Shown: piece after piece, positions 34,935 to 47,069 of the stretch
Numbering within the stretch: position 1 is the first letter of the stretch
Layout: every line of letters starts with the position of its first letter
DNA from: Coriaria nepalensis
Taxonomy: Eukaryota; Streptophyta; Magnoliopsida; Cucurbitales; Coriariaceae
Length of the DNA stretch: 64,000 nucleotides
NCBI GenBank assembly: GCA_027186245.1
Contig: CP114481.1
Location: forward strand, 6,122,501 to 6,186,500
Direction: 5' to 3'
Program-made: the position numbers and the translations under genes
The notes under the pieces: generated by a model
What the model was told of the DNA's origin: nothing
Seen by the model: the letters and a program-made list of their open reading frames with translations, nothing else
Database searches by the model: none

Positions 34935-36200
34935 ATGGCCGTCACTAAATTAATTTCCCATTATACCCCTACGATTTTCCTCTATTTCCTCCTCCTATCC
35001 CAAACTCCCATTTTGGAAGCTATCAACATCACCACCCTCCTCTCCGCCTTCCCCGACCTCTCCGACTTCACTTCCCTGCTCACCGCCACCACGAGCTCCG
35101 ATCTATCCCGCCGTTCTTCCCTTACCCTCCTCGCCGTCTCAAACCCCTACCTCTCCGCTTCCTCCGACCTCACCCACCGCCTCTCCCAATCCGCCCTCGC
35201 CGATGTCCTCCGCTACCACGTCCTCTTAGAATACCTCTCCTTCTCCGACCTCCGCCAGATCTCACCTTCCGGAAAGCTCGTCACCACTCTCTTCCAAACC
35301 ACCGGCCGCGCCACGAGCGACTTTGGCTCCGTGAACATCACGCGCAATCCATCAAACGGTGTTGTTTCGATTCACTCTCCAGCTCCTTACTCTCCCTCAA
35401 ATGCCACCGTTTTGAATCTCATCGAGAACCTCCCCTACAATGTGAGCATCTTCACCGTCAATTCTCTTCTCATCCCTTATGGATTCGATCTTATGGCGTC
35501 GGAAACTCGACCGCCGTTAGGTCTGAACATCACTCAGGCCTTAATCGACGGCCATAACTTCAACGTGGCCGCCTCGATGCTATCTGCGTCCGGCGTGGTC
35601 GACGATTTCGAAGCGGATGAAGGTGGAGCCGGAATCACACTGTTCGTCCCCACCGATACGGCCTTCGCCGATCTTCCGATCACCGTCAATCTTCAATCTC
35701 TTCCAGCGGATAAGAAAGCTGTGGTTTTGAAGTTTCACGTGCTTCATTCATACTATCCATTAGGTTCATTGGAGTCGATTGTGAACCCGGTTCAACCCAC
35801 ATTAGCGACGGAAGAAAAGGGAGCTTACAGCTACACGCTCAATATTTCTAGGGTTAACGGATCCGTCGCGATTGATACAGGGATTGTTCAGGCCACGGTG
35901 ACCCAGACGGTGTTTGATCAGAAACCGGTCGCCATTTTTGGGGTTTCTAAGGTTCTATTGCCGAGGGAAATTTTTGGGAGTAATCCGATAGTTACGCCTA
36001 AACCAGGCCGTGATATGATTGCTCCGCCGCCGGAAATTGCGCCTTCGTCGGAGGATTCAATTGAGCCAAATGGCCCTGAATCACGCCTCCCCTCTCCGCC
36101 TGGATTCCGTGAAGAAATGCGATCGGAAGCTACTGTAATTAGTGTCGCCTCGAGCTTCGTCTTCAATCTCTGTTGTATAGCATTGTTCTTCATGGTATGA
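34935..36200 (+). CDS. Fasciclin-like arabinogalactan protein, FLA4/SOS5-like
   Basis: A single-exon gene of 421 codons. The true ATG is at 34935; the GTG just upstream is not the start. FLA4 (SOS5) is a GPI-anchored cell-wall glycoprotein needed for normal cell expansion, salt tolerance and seed mucilage. Residues 1-28 form a signal peptide. Two FAS1 domains follow (about 30-180 and 195-345), with LTLLAVSNPYLSA, VLRYHVLLEYL, TLFVPTDTAFADLP and VLKFHVLHSYYPLGS blocks. Several N-glycosylation sequons are present. A Pro-rich segment then leads to a hydrophobic C-terminus ending CCIALFFMV, a GPI-attachment signal. The length matches Arabidopsis FLA4 (about 420). The coding region is markedly GC-rich compared with its flanks. 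Confidence 0.94.
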   Translation: MAVTKLISHYTPTIFLYFLLLSQTPILEAINITTLLSAFPDLSDFTSLLTATTSSDLSRRSSLTLLAVSNPYLSASSDLTHRLSQSALADVLRYHVLLEYLSFSDLRQISPSGKLVTTLFQTTGRATSDFGSVNITRNPSNGVVSIHSPAPYSPSNATVLNLIENLPYNVSIFTVNSLLIPYGFDLMASETRPPLGLNITQALIDGHNFNVAASMLSASGVVDDFEADEGGAGITLFVPTDTAFADLPITVNLQSLPADKKAVVLKFHVLHSYYPLGSLESIVNPVQPTLATEEKGAYSYTLNISRVNGSVAIDTGIVQATVTQTVFDQKPVAIFGVSKVLLPREIFGSNPIVTPKPGRDMIAPPPEIAPSSEDSIEPNGPESRLPSPPGFREEMRSEATVISVASSFVFNLCCIALFFMV

Positions 36201-36686
36201 GATCTGATTATTTTTCACCCCCATCTTCATCACATTCATCTCGGTTCATTTTTTTTTTTTCATAAATTAATTTTTTCCCCCCCGCTTTTGCACACACCTT
36301 GAATTGAATTAGGCAACGAAAAAACCAGCCATTTTTTTTTTCCTGATTATCATGTTCATCTGTCTGAATAATTCATTTGGGAGGAGCAACCAAAAAAAAA
36401 AGAAAAAAGATGCGCTAATTTTGTTTCTTTGTCTGGAATTTATGTTGTAATCTTGTAAGAATCGTCGATAATTCTTAATCTAATGCTCTCTCTACTGTAC
36501 AAATATTGAATGAAGAAAGATTTGATTTTTTTAGAAATCTCTTTCCTTTCCTTTCCTTTCTTGAGGTGGAGGAAATTGTAATGTTCATCTTCATCAGATC
36601 AAATTGGCTCCTTTCTTTGTCTCAGAAATGAATAAAATTAAAACAAAAAACAAAAAACAAAAAAAAATAATCTTCCCTTATGGATA

Positions 36687-36709
36687 GCAGCAGCAGCAGC
36701 AGCAGCAGT
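36687..36709. repeat. (CAG)n trinucleotide run
   Basis: Seven CAG/GCA units in the 3' flank of the FLA4-like gene, outside any coding frame. Confidence 0.9.
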
Positions 36710-38102
36710 CATGTAAAGCAGAGGTACCCTCTCAGCTCTCTGCTTCTAATATTTTTTTTTTTTTTAACTTTTTAGCTTTCTCAGAAGTAGTCTGATTTGC
36801 TTGCTTATGTAATGTCACTGTTATGAATGTAACCAAAGGGCAAAGGCCTCATCATTTGGATAATTTCAACATGCTAACACAACACGAGTTCGTCGAAACT
36901 GAAGTCTCTAATAAATTATATGTTGTCTTTAGTAAATGTATCAAAACTGGGAGCTGGATGTATGTAATGAATAACTTCATCTTTTAAGTACTTGCCTCAG
37001 CAGTCGGTCACAGTTAGGCCATGGTTAGGAAGCTATATTCCTTGAGGGAGAAAGGTGGATGACAGACAGAAAGGGCTGGTAGTGGGGTCCAATAAATACA
37101 CAATTGGACGGTGGTGATCTACTGCAAAAATGAAAAGCTGGAAAGATGTTGATAGGACTGCCTCTGTTTTTATTTTCTCTTTTGGTTAGTACAATGTACG
37201 GCCAGATCTGGTGGGGAGTAAATATGGACGGACTCAGCCACAGCCACAGCCCCCGCCACGGAGGGAAGAAGAATTCAGTGTCAAAGGCGAGTGTGAATAG
37301 ATTTCCACCTTACTCGGCCTCTTCTCCTGTCGTGTCTCTTTTTGTATTTTGCCCATTTTTTGGGCTGCTCTCTGTATTTTTTTGGGTTCCTCTTTTAAAG
37401 GGGCCCCATCTTTTGGTTTCTTCTTATGTTTATATTTCTCCTTTTTCAATCCAACAAAACTATAGCACTAAACTGTTATGTAATTACATTATAGTTTTAG
37501 TGGGCTTGCTACTAGAACCCACCCCCACATGGCACATGGGTTGCGTTTTGGGCAGGTTTGCTTTAGTTGGGCCTTGTGCTATTTTTTTTTTCTTTTGGGT
37601 GTGAAAGTAACAATCTGATTAAAGAGGCCCATCGGTTTGGATGATGCCAGATCATCATCTAAGCCACATCATCACTAGTTTGTTTTAGTACCCACTACGT
37701 GAGTATACATAGTCAATCATTACAACTTACAAGTTTCTAAGACTCAAACGGAACAATAGTAAGTTTCTTCTCCATACGAAGAAAGGAGCGAATGATACGA
37801 AACTTCAAACATAGAACAAAATATTGTAATACCGAGTCAATCCATATACGTGTTTAAAAAAACAAAAACAAAATTAAAACGAGTAAAATGTGGAAGCAAT
37901 GAGACGGGTTGGCAAACATGAAGTTTGCCCATAATGCATGCTTTTGACTAAAATATCTTCCGAGTTCAAACTCAAACATGGCCAAAAACCCACGGCGTTG
38001 GAAAACCCAACATGTTTTCAACTCGATGACTCATGCTTTGATTTTTTATAAAGACAGTGCCACAGTCGTATACTGTATATGTATATATAGCAACAGAGGT
38101 CA

Positions 38103-38128
38103 TGTATGTATGTATGTATGTATGTATG
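38103..38128. repeat. (TATG)n tetranucleotide run
   Basis: Six tandem TATG units in intergenic DNA. Confidence 0.9.
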
Positions 38129-41100
38129 ACCACAAGATAGCTCTATGTGGAGACAGAAGATGAGGAACAGAAACAGAAACTCCTTACCTATTTTGACCTA
38201 GCTAGCTAGCTATCAGTAAAGTGATTAGATTTTTGAAATCGAATATAAACTAACTACGCTTGTTAAGAGAAGGTTCAAGGTAGTAGTACTTCATGCTTTG
38301 TCAAAGACACAAAGGAAAATTGGCATTAGCTATATGGAGGAGCAAGAGGGTACGTACGTGGATGGCAAGGAATGGAGATAACGTAACAAGCAAAGGGAGA
38401 GGGAAAGGGATGGTAGGTAGTGGTCTAAGTGGTGGCTAGTGGGTACGGTAATGGCGGTGCATGTTAGCTAATGACAATGACCATGATGGCTATTATAAAT
38501 TCCCCTCTTCTAGCGTCAAAAACAATTTGGATTACGTGTTTGCTTAATGGCTAGCATTTCTTAATTCATTTAAAATATCTTTGTTTAGACTTTTGAGTAG
38601 TCTTAGCTACCGCCCTAGCACATTTCATGGTGTCAAATTTCAAATATTAGTTTTTGCTCTAAGTTTCTTTGAGAGATTTAAATTTTGGGTTGATTGGATT
38701 ATTTAAAAATTGTGGAATAATTAAATATAAATTAATTATCTAGAAGGGATTTTTGTTTTTGTTTTTAAATCGGTTATATATGTGATTAATTTGATTTATA
38801 ATTTTTAAATAGATCATATCTACTTTCAAATTTTTTCGATCAAGAAAAAAAAAATTTTTTTTTTATTTTTATTTTAATTTTATTTTTGGAAAAGGAAGCT
38901 CACATAAAATTTGAATGCTTAGTTTGGTTTTCATGTGTACAAATTCAAGTCACAAAAGATGTTTGAACTTTGAAGATATTTTTTGATTTTCTTGACCCTT
39001 TATATCACCCTTTTTTTTTTTTTTTTTTTTTGTTGACCATTAATTAGTTGATTAGAAATGCTTACATTCAGGCAACATAGTTTTCAAGTTGACCGACCTC
39101 AAATCTTAATTCATCCGGCGCTTAGTATATGATAAGGACATATGTCACATAAGATAGAGAAGAAAGCTAAAAAAATCATTCCAAAACAAGTTTTCTTTCT
39201 CTTTCATATCACCAACCCATACAAATACGTAGTTACATACATAATATATAACTTTGATCTCATTGATCTAACACTTTTGTATGAATCTTAAGTTTTTCTA
39301 CCTCTAACAGATCAGACATCATCGATCAAAGCAAAATCTGAGAGGGTCAAGGATCAGGTGAGTCGAAGGCAAACGGGGACGTAAAGTACTCTAAAAACAC
39401 AATAAGCTAGGAAACTATTCACATATACAACCGAACCCACCCGACCCGATTAGAAGAATATATGCAAAGTGATAGAGTAACTCAAGGAGATATAATAATC
39501 AAGATTAGTTCTTAATGATTACTAATAATTAACATGAGTATAGTCAAGTGAAGTTTAAAAGGAGGGGCATTAACATGTACGAGGCATAATTTTATAGGAC
39601 TAGGGTCATTATTCAAGTGGACCCATTACTTGGTACTAAACTATAGTTTTAGTTTTTCTTCTTCCACAAATATGATCACCATGATCCTGAGATCTTTTAT
39701 TATATAATATATTAAATTTCACAATTTATTATTTATTTGAATAGTAGTGACAAACGTCTTTGGTTTGACTTCATGTCATGCTTTATTATATAGTCTTATA
39801 TATATATATATATATATATATAATTTAATAAAGTTAGTAACATACATCGATCTATCAATCTATATGGTAAACTATGAGAATGATTTCTTACCAATATAAA
39901 ATGTGAGTGTATGTTTGTGGAGATGGTGGCTGAGGAAAGCTTCCCACTTGCAATTTAGAAATGATGATGGGTGGTGGCTTTGAATTCTCAAATGGGAACA
40001 TTATTATCGAAGTGGACATTAAGCTTTTCGCAATTCTTTATTTGTAAATATAATATATATATATATATATATATAAAAGGTTCTTTTTTCTTCTTTTCTT
40101 TTTCTAATCAATATATTATCTATTCAAAAAAAAAAAAAAAAAAAAAAAAACCCTTATAATTTGGATTAGTTCACATCCATCCTTTTGTGTTTGGTGGTTT
40201 TAGATGATGGCTCAAGATGCTGTATATGTACCTTAGAAAAACCCCCATTCATACTTAAATACCCTACATTGCCACCTGTCTATTCCCTATTGGCTGCTCA
40301 TATGTAACCATGTTGACATTATAGGCAACACCATGACACCAAAAGGAAGAAGAGAGAATATGTTCAATAATCACATTCCAATACGATAAAAATAAATGGT
40401 ATGTAGATTTAACTGCTTTTTATAAACTATGAAGTTATTTTATGATACGTTGTGTATTAATTTTAATATGATGAAATTATATGGTGACTTATTTTGATAT
40501 TTTTAATCTATATTATATACGAGTATTTTGAAATTTAATTTAATTTATTTTAATAATATTATTATTGAAGTTTATTTCAAAAATTATTTAAAAATTAGCG
40601 ATATAAATTATTAGCGTGAATAATATAAAAACACTGCTCTATATTAGTTCCAAAGCATGCAATATCATATTCAAATACTTATCGTTGTAGTTGAAATTAG
40701 TTTAATTCAAAACATGCTTATTATGTGTAATTAATTTAATTGATTTTAATCAAATTTGCAAGTACTTCTTAGTCAACTTCAGCTGCCTCTCTTATCAAGT
40801 CCACTTAATGATAATTAGGAATTTTCTTAATGGTTTACTTAATTATTAAGATATATTTAGAGGATCTTAAATCAAGTTTAGTCAATAAAAAACAAAATTT
40901 CATATTATTTAGAATATTATATATACTTATTTATATTATTCAGACACTTTTTACTAGTTAGTTTATTATAACTATAAATTAATTCATAGCCAAAAACAAA
41001 ACACAAATGAAAGGAAAAAGAAAAACAAGGATTATTAGACGGTAGGAACTTAAAAGAGGGAAACATTGAGTTGACAAAGCAAATTAGCCAGGTGTCAGTC

Positions 41101-41752
41101 AACACGTTGTTATCACCTCATTCAATTCAATCAATCTACTATCCCCGCTTTTCGATCCAACGGCGAGGATGGCACACCTTTCCATGCACATTCATTTCAT
41201 GATTTGAACTTATTTTCTCTTTTGTCAAATTTGACTTTTTTTCAAAATAAAAAATTCTTTAACTTGAACTCAACGGCTTTCTTCAAACAAACGCTCGTCC
41301 ACACCAGCCAAATCACGTACGTTGATCTCAACCATGGCCCACCAAGTCCCAGTGATATCATACATTTGAATCAACGCGTGGAATCCACGCTCCATCCTGA
41401 ACGTAAGTGATCCGCGTTTTTGTTTCCTACAACCCAATCGCGGGTTTACTTTAAACCCTGACCTTAGTCAACGCTCCCCCACACACACATATAAATTTTT
41501 TAATTTGATCTCTTTATTTATTTATTATTTATTTTTTTTTTTAGAATTGAAATAAAGAAAGTGTTTTTCCCGTGACCAAAACCTCTCACTTAAAGTCAAC
41601 GCCTCTCTCTCTCTATCTCTTTCCTTTTACTCTCTCATAAGGTTCTCTTCTTTCGCCATTCATAAATTCTGCCATGAAATATCAGTATTAGCTTTTCGTC
41701 AAGTTTCTCAGACGATTCATTTTTTCTCAATCCAGATTTCATATTTTTTCCG

Positions 41753-44188
41753 ATGGGTAACGGTGTCGGAAAGCTGAGTGCTTGTTTCACCGGAGTCGGT
41801 GATGGTCGCCGGAGGCCAGACATATCTGTTCTCATATCGGATCCTCTCGACGAGGGATTGGGCCACTCCTTCTGCTACGTACGACCCGACCCGTCTCGTA
41901 TCTCATCATCAAAGGTCCATTCAGAACAAACGACGACGTTTAGAGCAATCTCAGGCGCTTCAATCAGTGCGAACACTTCTACTCCTCTCTCTACGTCGCT
42001 AATCGATCTCTATTCCTATAACAGCATCGACCGAGCTGCCGCTTTTGAAAGCTCCATCTCCTTCGCTTCGATTCCTCTCCAACCGATTCCACGAAATTTG
42101 ATCAACTCCGGTCCGATTTCTGGAAATTACAATGGCTTTCCGAGCTCTGGCCCGCTGGAAAGGGGTTTTGTATCCGGCCCGATCGAGCGCGGATTCATGT
42201 CCGGCCCGTTGGACCGTAGACTTTTCTCCGGCCCGATGGAAAAGGGCTCCTCCGATGAGTTTCCGAGGAGCTTCTCTCCGGGCCGTTTTGATTTCAGATC
42301 CAGATCGAGAAAAGGGCGGCTAATGCGGATCCTTCGGCGAGCGATATCGAAGACGATATATCGTGGAGGTCAAAACTCCATCGTCACGCCGATCAAAGGG
42401 GTTAAAGAACCCGCCTGGATTATCGGAACCGATAAGCACAACGAGAATATGACGATAAGTAGCGTGAATTTGAGCAGCGATGGTAGTTTGGAAGATGATG
42501 ATTCCATGGAAAGCCAGAATCTACAGTGGGCGCAGGGGAAAGCAGGGGAGGATCGAGTTCATATCGTCGTTTCGGAAGAACACGGGTGGGTCTTCGTCGG
42601 AATCTATGATGGATTCAACGGCCCAGATGCTCCGGATTTTCTTCTCTCTAATTTATATTCATCTGTTCATAAAGAGCTTAAAGGTTTATTATGGGATGAG
42701 AAGTTCGAATCAGCCATATCTACCACTCCTGTTCGGTCGGAAAATTCTTTCTCTGGAACTAGAGAATTGTTACAACAGTTTAGTGACAGTGATTTTCCAA
42801 GGAATCATATCTTTGATGATTGTTCTCACTGTTTTGATCAAGAGAATCATCCTTGTGCAAGTGGGGATGGGAATTTCGACTCCAATTCGAGGATTAGAAA
42901 AGGAAGAAATTCTAAAACGAAATATCCAGGAGCTGCCAAGAAGTGGGAAGATAATCAAAGAAGGTGGAAATGCGAGTGGGACCGGGAAAGGGTCGAACTG
43001 GACCAGAGGTTAAAGGAGAAGTTGAACCGGTCCGGGTCGGATAAATCAATCAATCACAATGATGTATTGAAAGCTCTGTCTCAAGGTTTGGTGAAAGCAG
43101 AGGAAGCCTATTTGGAAATTGCAGACAAGATGGTTCTAGAAAATCCTGAACTAGCTTTAATGGGTTCTTGTGTGCTTGTAATGCTTCTGAAGGGAGAAGA
43201 TGTTTATGTGATGAATGTGGGTGATAGTCGAGTGGTTTTGGCTCAAAAGGCTGAGCCCGATTATTGGGTCGGAAAGGTTCGACAGGACCTAGAGAGGATT
43301 AATGAAGAAACAATGCATGATCTTGAGGGTTTAGATAGTGATGATGCTCCTTATTCTATTCCTAACTTGAATGCTGTTCAGCTTTCAATGGATCACAGCA
43401 CAAAAGTGGAAGAGGTAATATCTTATTATCTCTTGGACGTCATTTGGGTTCTCTGTTTTGCTTTGTTAATTTGATCTAACTTTTCCTATTTTGTTGCCAT
43501 GTTTAGGAAGTTCAGAGGATTAAAAATGAACACCAGGACGATTCATTAGCCATAATGAATGACCGTGTGAAAGGTTCATTGATGGTGACTCGAGCCTTTG
43601 GAGCCGGTTTTTTAAAACAGGTTTGTAATCATATTCCTTGTGAAATGTCCTGTTTCATGTCGTTATAGAATTTGTCTTTGATTATTGAAATTTTGCTGAT
43701 CTTGTTCTGTTCTTATTTTTGCAGCCTAAGTGGAACAATGCACTTCTAGAGACGTTCCAAATCGACTACGTAGGAAATTCCCCATACATCACTTGTTCCC
43801 CATCTCTGAAACATCACAGATTAGGGCCGAAAGACCGGTTCTTGATCTTATCGTCAGATGGGCTTTACCAATACTTCACAAATGAAGAAGCTGTTTCTGA
43901 AGTCGAGCTTTTCATCACACTACAGCCCGAAGGCGATCCAGCGCAACATCTCGTTCAAGAAGTTCTCTTCAGAGCAGCCAGGAAAGCTGGTATGAATATC
44001 GATTTTTTCCCTCTTTTCTTTCCTGAAAAGTGCAATAAAATCCTAAACTAATTTTTTCAATCTAAACAGGTATGGACTTCCACGAGTTGCTTGACATACC
44101 ACAAGGCGATAGAAGAAGGCAGTACCATGACGATGTTTCGATTATCGTTATTTCTTTAGAGGGGATGATTTGGAGATCATGTGTATAA
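41753..44188 (+). CDS. Protein phosphatase 2C, POLTERGEIST (POL/PLL) family
   Basis: Four exons, 41753..43414, 43507..43620, 43725..43989 and 44070..44188, encode 719 residues. POL/PLL phosphatases are membrane-bound PP2Cs acting in CLAVATA stem-cell signalling and asymmetric division. The N-terminus [12 protein letters not shown] offers Gly2 myristoylation and a palmitoylable Cys11. [18 protein letters not shown] and [14 protein letters not shown] match POL rather than other clades. A distinctive [23 protein letters not shown] repeat follows. PP2C motifs include [16 protein letters not shown] and [15 protein letters not shown] (metal-binding Asp), [30 protein letters not shown] and [17 protein letters not shown], ending [12 protein letters not shown]. 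An acidic/charged insertion sits between the first metal motif and the core, as in POL. All junctions are canonical. Confidence 0.94.
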
Positions 44189-45006
44189 CCAGAGAAATAA
44201 AAATTAAAAAAAAAAATTTAAAGAGAAAAGAACAAAAGAACAAAAGACAACAGATTAGATATAAAGAGAAGAAGAAGAAATCCACCCAAGAAAAAGGTCA
44301 GGCATTTTACCCCCACTTGGACCTTTTTTGGTTACCCCTTTCAGAATCAGCTTTGTAAGATACCCAAACAAGCCTTAGGGGAAGAAGTATGTTTGATTGG
44401 GCTTGAAAGAGAAATTGTGCGGTTTATGATTTGGGTGATGAGGGAATGTAAGAAGTCATAAGGTACTTAATAAAAAAGCAAATTTGACTTTTGAAGTTGT
44501 ATCTCTAACCATCACTTTCTTCTGCAAAATCTGGAATGACTACTTTGTTTGTAAAGTTGCTCACCTTTTATCCTTTTTCTCTGTACTAAAAAAACTAAAC
44601 TAGCATGCATATGCTGGAAAGCTAGCTGTTGATTCTATAGCAATTCAACTGGGTTTCAAATGGGGTGCTGTCTGATACAATTTAAGAACTCATATCAACC
44701 AACCCAAGTTGGGATTGGTATTTATCATAAATAAATGTACACATTAAGTTAAATAGAACAAGACTTGCCAAATATGAGAAAACCATTACTGTAAGTGAGA
44801 CAAGTTTGAAGGAAGAGATGGGGTGATGCAGGGAACAAGCATGAAGCATCTCTCTACTTGGTAAGAACTTAAAACGTGGCAAAACAACAACGGCAGCAAT
44901 TCAATTCAAACGGTGATGATAGATCATAGATATAATAATCGTAATTGTGTTTGTGTTTGTGTTTGTGTAGGTATATGTATAGGTATAGGTATAGGTATAG
45001 GTATAG

Positions 45007-45100
<94 letters not shown>

Positions 45101-45469
45101 GTGTATATGTATGTCATTTAATTTGGTCCCAACTGCTATCTACTTTGGAATTGGAAAGTAAATGCAATATTTCACTTGGGAAGCTGAAGTAATGAAACAC
45201 CCGAATAGAATATTAAAGAAATATAAAAAAGCAATTAAGACGGTAAACTAGTTTAATTTTCAAACTATAATAACCATGATCGCTCATCCCGGTATTGAGA
45301 AATCGTATTAAGACGGCAATTAGAGAAGTTTGACTTAGTATATAATAGGGGAGTCGTTGACCCACAATTCCCTAACAAAGTCATACTCGAATTCTTCTCC
45401 CAACATAAAAGTATTCTTTTCTCGTCACCCAAACAATGTCTTCTAACTTGAGCAAATCCAACAGCATCA
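44189..45469. other. PP2C 3' UTR and spacer with hexanucleotide array
   Basis: 3' UTR followed by spacer. Apart from the (TATATG)n array listed separately, nothing is recognised. Reading frames crossing the array are artefacts of the repeat. Confidence 0.5.
44944..45113. repeat. Compound hexanucleotide array (GTTTGT, ATAGGT, ATATGT units)
   Basis: A run of about 170 bases in three blocks: four GTTTGT-like units, then about five ATAGGT units, then about seventeen ATATGT units. The ordered change of unit suggests successive expansion of point variants. Period 6 leaves both strands open as tyrosine/isoleucine- or glycine/cysteine-type repeats, so frames here are spurious. Confidence 0.95.
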
Positions 45470-46192
45470 ACACGAGCAGCAGTACCCCTTCTTTTCCATG
45501 AACTCAAAAAGCAAGCTTCATTTTATCTCAAGGAGAAGATCAAGACAGCTAGACTGGCTCTCACTGATGTTACAGCAGCTCAACTGTAATAAACAACACA
45601 CAATTTTGTTTATACATAAAGCAATTTTTCAATACATCTTGTGTATAAAGCATGTTCATAATTCCTTCTTACCGTTTTCTAGATGCATTTTTAAAAAGGT
45701 TGACTGAAGAAGCTATTAGTGGAAACCTGGATGCACTAACCCTGGCTTCAATCTCCAAGGCTGCTTTCGATCTCGATGATTATTCGAGAATTCTGGAAAT
45801 TCTACACAAAAATTTCTTTTTTCTTTTAGAATCATTACAGTTATTATGAATTCTGATGTGATGTTTCTGGAACCAGATTGTTGAAATTTGAAAGGAAATG
45901 GTGTATGATTATCCTTGATCGCTTATTGACTCATGAACCAGAGAGTGTTGCACTTGAGTTTCAAACTGAAAAAGATGTTTTTACACAAATGGGAAGCTTT
46001 CAATTTATAGATGAAAATGGGTATGTTCTTAATTTGAAATAAGAGAGTAAGGAAAAGTATTCATGTTATTTGTCCTAATAACTTCATCTTATGTGTGTTA
46101 AACATATTCAATTGGGGTCTTGTTGTTAGAAAGAAATCAGAGAGGATTCTGAATTTACTCGAAAGAGGACCCGCTCTCAAGCAGACCGAGCC

Positions 46193-46415
46193 TTATTTCT
46201 AGACTAATTTCTATACATCTATTGCCTAGCTAAAATTCCTTATATAAGTTGTACAGCTGTCTATATTGATCACAGCTAGAAGAGGTAAAATTCCCGTTAC
46301 AAGGACTGTTTTTTAGGCTGATTAGGATCCCTTTCCTCCCATCATATTCTGAGCTGTATAAATAGGACCTTAGCCTAGGTACTTTGAGATACATAAATAT
46401 TTATTCAGAAATTCA
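46193..46415 (+). repeat. 5' LTR of the copia element in the ENTH gene
   Basis: Aligned by eye with 48995-49234. The left boundary is approximate because the TG terminus is not conserved in this copy. Confidence 0.65.
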
Positions 46416-47069
46416 CGTATATATATAAATTCACGTATATTCTTACCATCTAGCATTTCTTCTCTACTTCTTCTAAGGGCTCGTCTTCGTTGTCTATTCT
46501 ACTTGTTTTCTCTAACCATTCTACAGATCTTGAAAGGTTCAAATCTGGACTAGTTTACAAGTGTTGTTCGCTACCTGCCCCTGGAATAAATTTTGAACCA
46601 CTAGTAGCCCCTCAAGATCCTCCTCCAGCACTTGATCATGCTCCGAACACTGTCATGGAATCCACTCCTCTCCGCTGAAGCACTAGAGTCTCCAAGCCTC
46701 CTGTTCGGTGTGGTTTCAATGATCATGTTTTTCTGTCAACCACATTGTCGTCTATTTCTATTCCATCTTCTTGTAAACAGACCATAAAGCGTGAGTTTTG
46801 ACAGAAAGCAATGCGAGCAAGACTTTAAGCACTTGAGGAAAACTAGACTTGGGATATTTTATCATGTCCTTCATTCGTAAAGCCAATTGGGAGTAAATAG
46901 GTGTTTTCTGTTAAACTCAAATCTAACAGCTTCTTAGATCGGTACAAAGCTCGATTAGTAGCACTTGAGAATAAGCAAGAGTTAAGGCTTTATGATTAGA
47001 CCTTTACCTCTGTTGTAAAGATGACCATGATTAGACGACTATTTCAATTGTCGCCTCTAATTGTTGGTC

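Larger units (their letters stand above)
36201..41752. other. Long spacer between FLA4-like and PP2C genes
   Basis: About 5.5 kb in which I can support no protein gene. It holds the FLA4 3' UTR, a (CAG)n run at 36687-36709, a (TATG)n run at 38103-38128, TA repeats near 39797-39823 and 40050-40075, and long A/T homopolymers (39010-39030, 40125-40150). A TATA-like TATTATAAAT at 38491-38500 follows a low-repeat 250-base segment and could mark a promoter of a non-coding transcript, but no hairpin or frame backs this. The last 200 bases are the PP2C 5' region. Confidence 0.5.

Noticed and set aside
37146..37604. A 152-codon plus-strand frame between FLA4 and PP2C
   Set aside because: It has no family resemblance, is low in complexity and Phe/Leu-rich as expected from T-rich DNA, and shows no splice or promoter context.
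36200..41752. A microRNA or non-coding gene in the long spacer
   Set aside because: A TATA-like motif exists at 38491-38500, but I found no known plant microRNA sequence or convincing hairpin by eye.
42480..43013. A 177-codon frame inside the PP2C first exon
   Set aside because: It is an out-of-frame shadow of the PP2C coding sequence, which has clear catalytic motifs in the other frame.
44869..45161. Open frames on both strands rich in Tyr/Ile or Gly/Cys/Ile
   Set aside because: They are produced entirely by the period-6 repeat array, which leaves most frames open.
45265..45507. Reverse-strand frame beginning MSSWKRRGTAARV
   Set aside because: The plus strand of the same bases carries the start of the ENTH pseudogene, and the reverse frame matches nothing I recognise.
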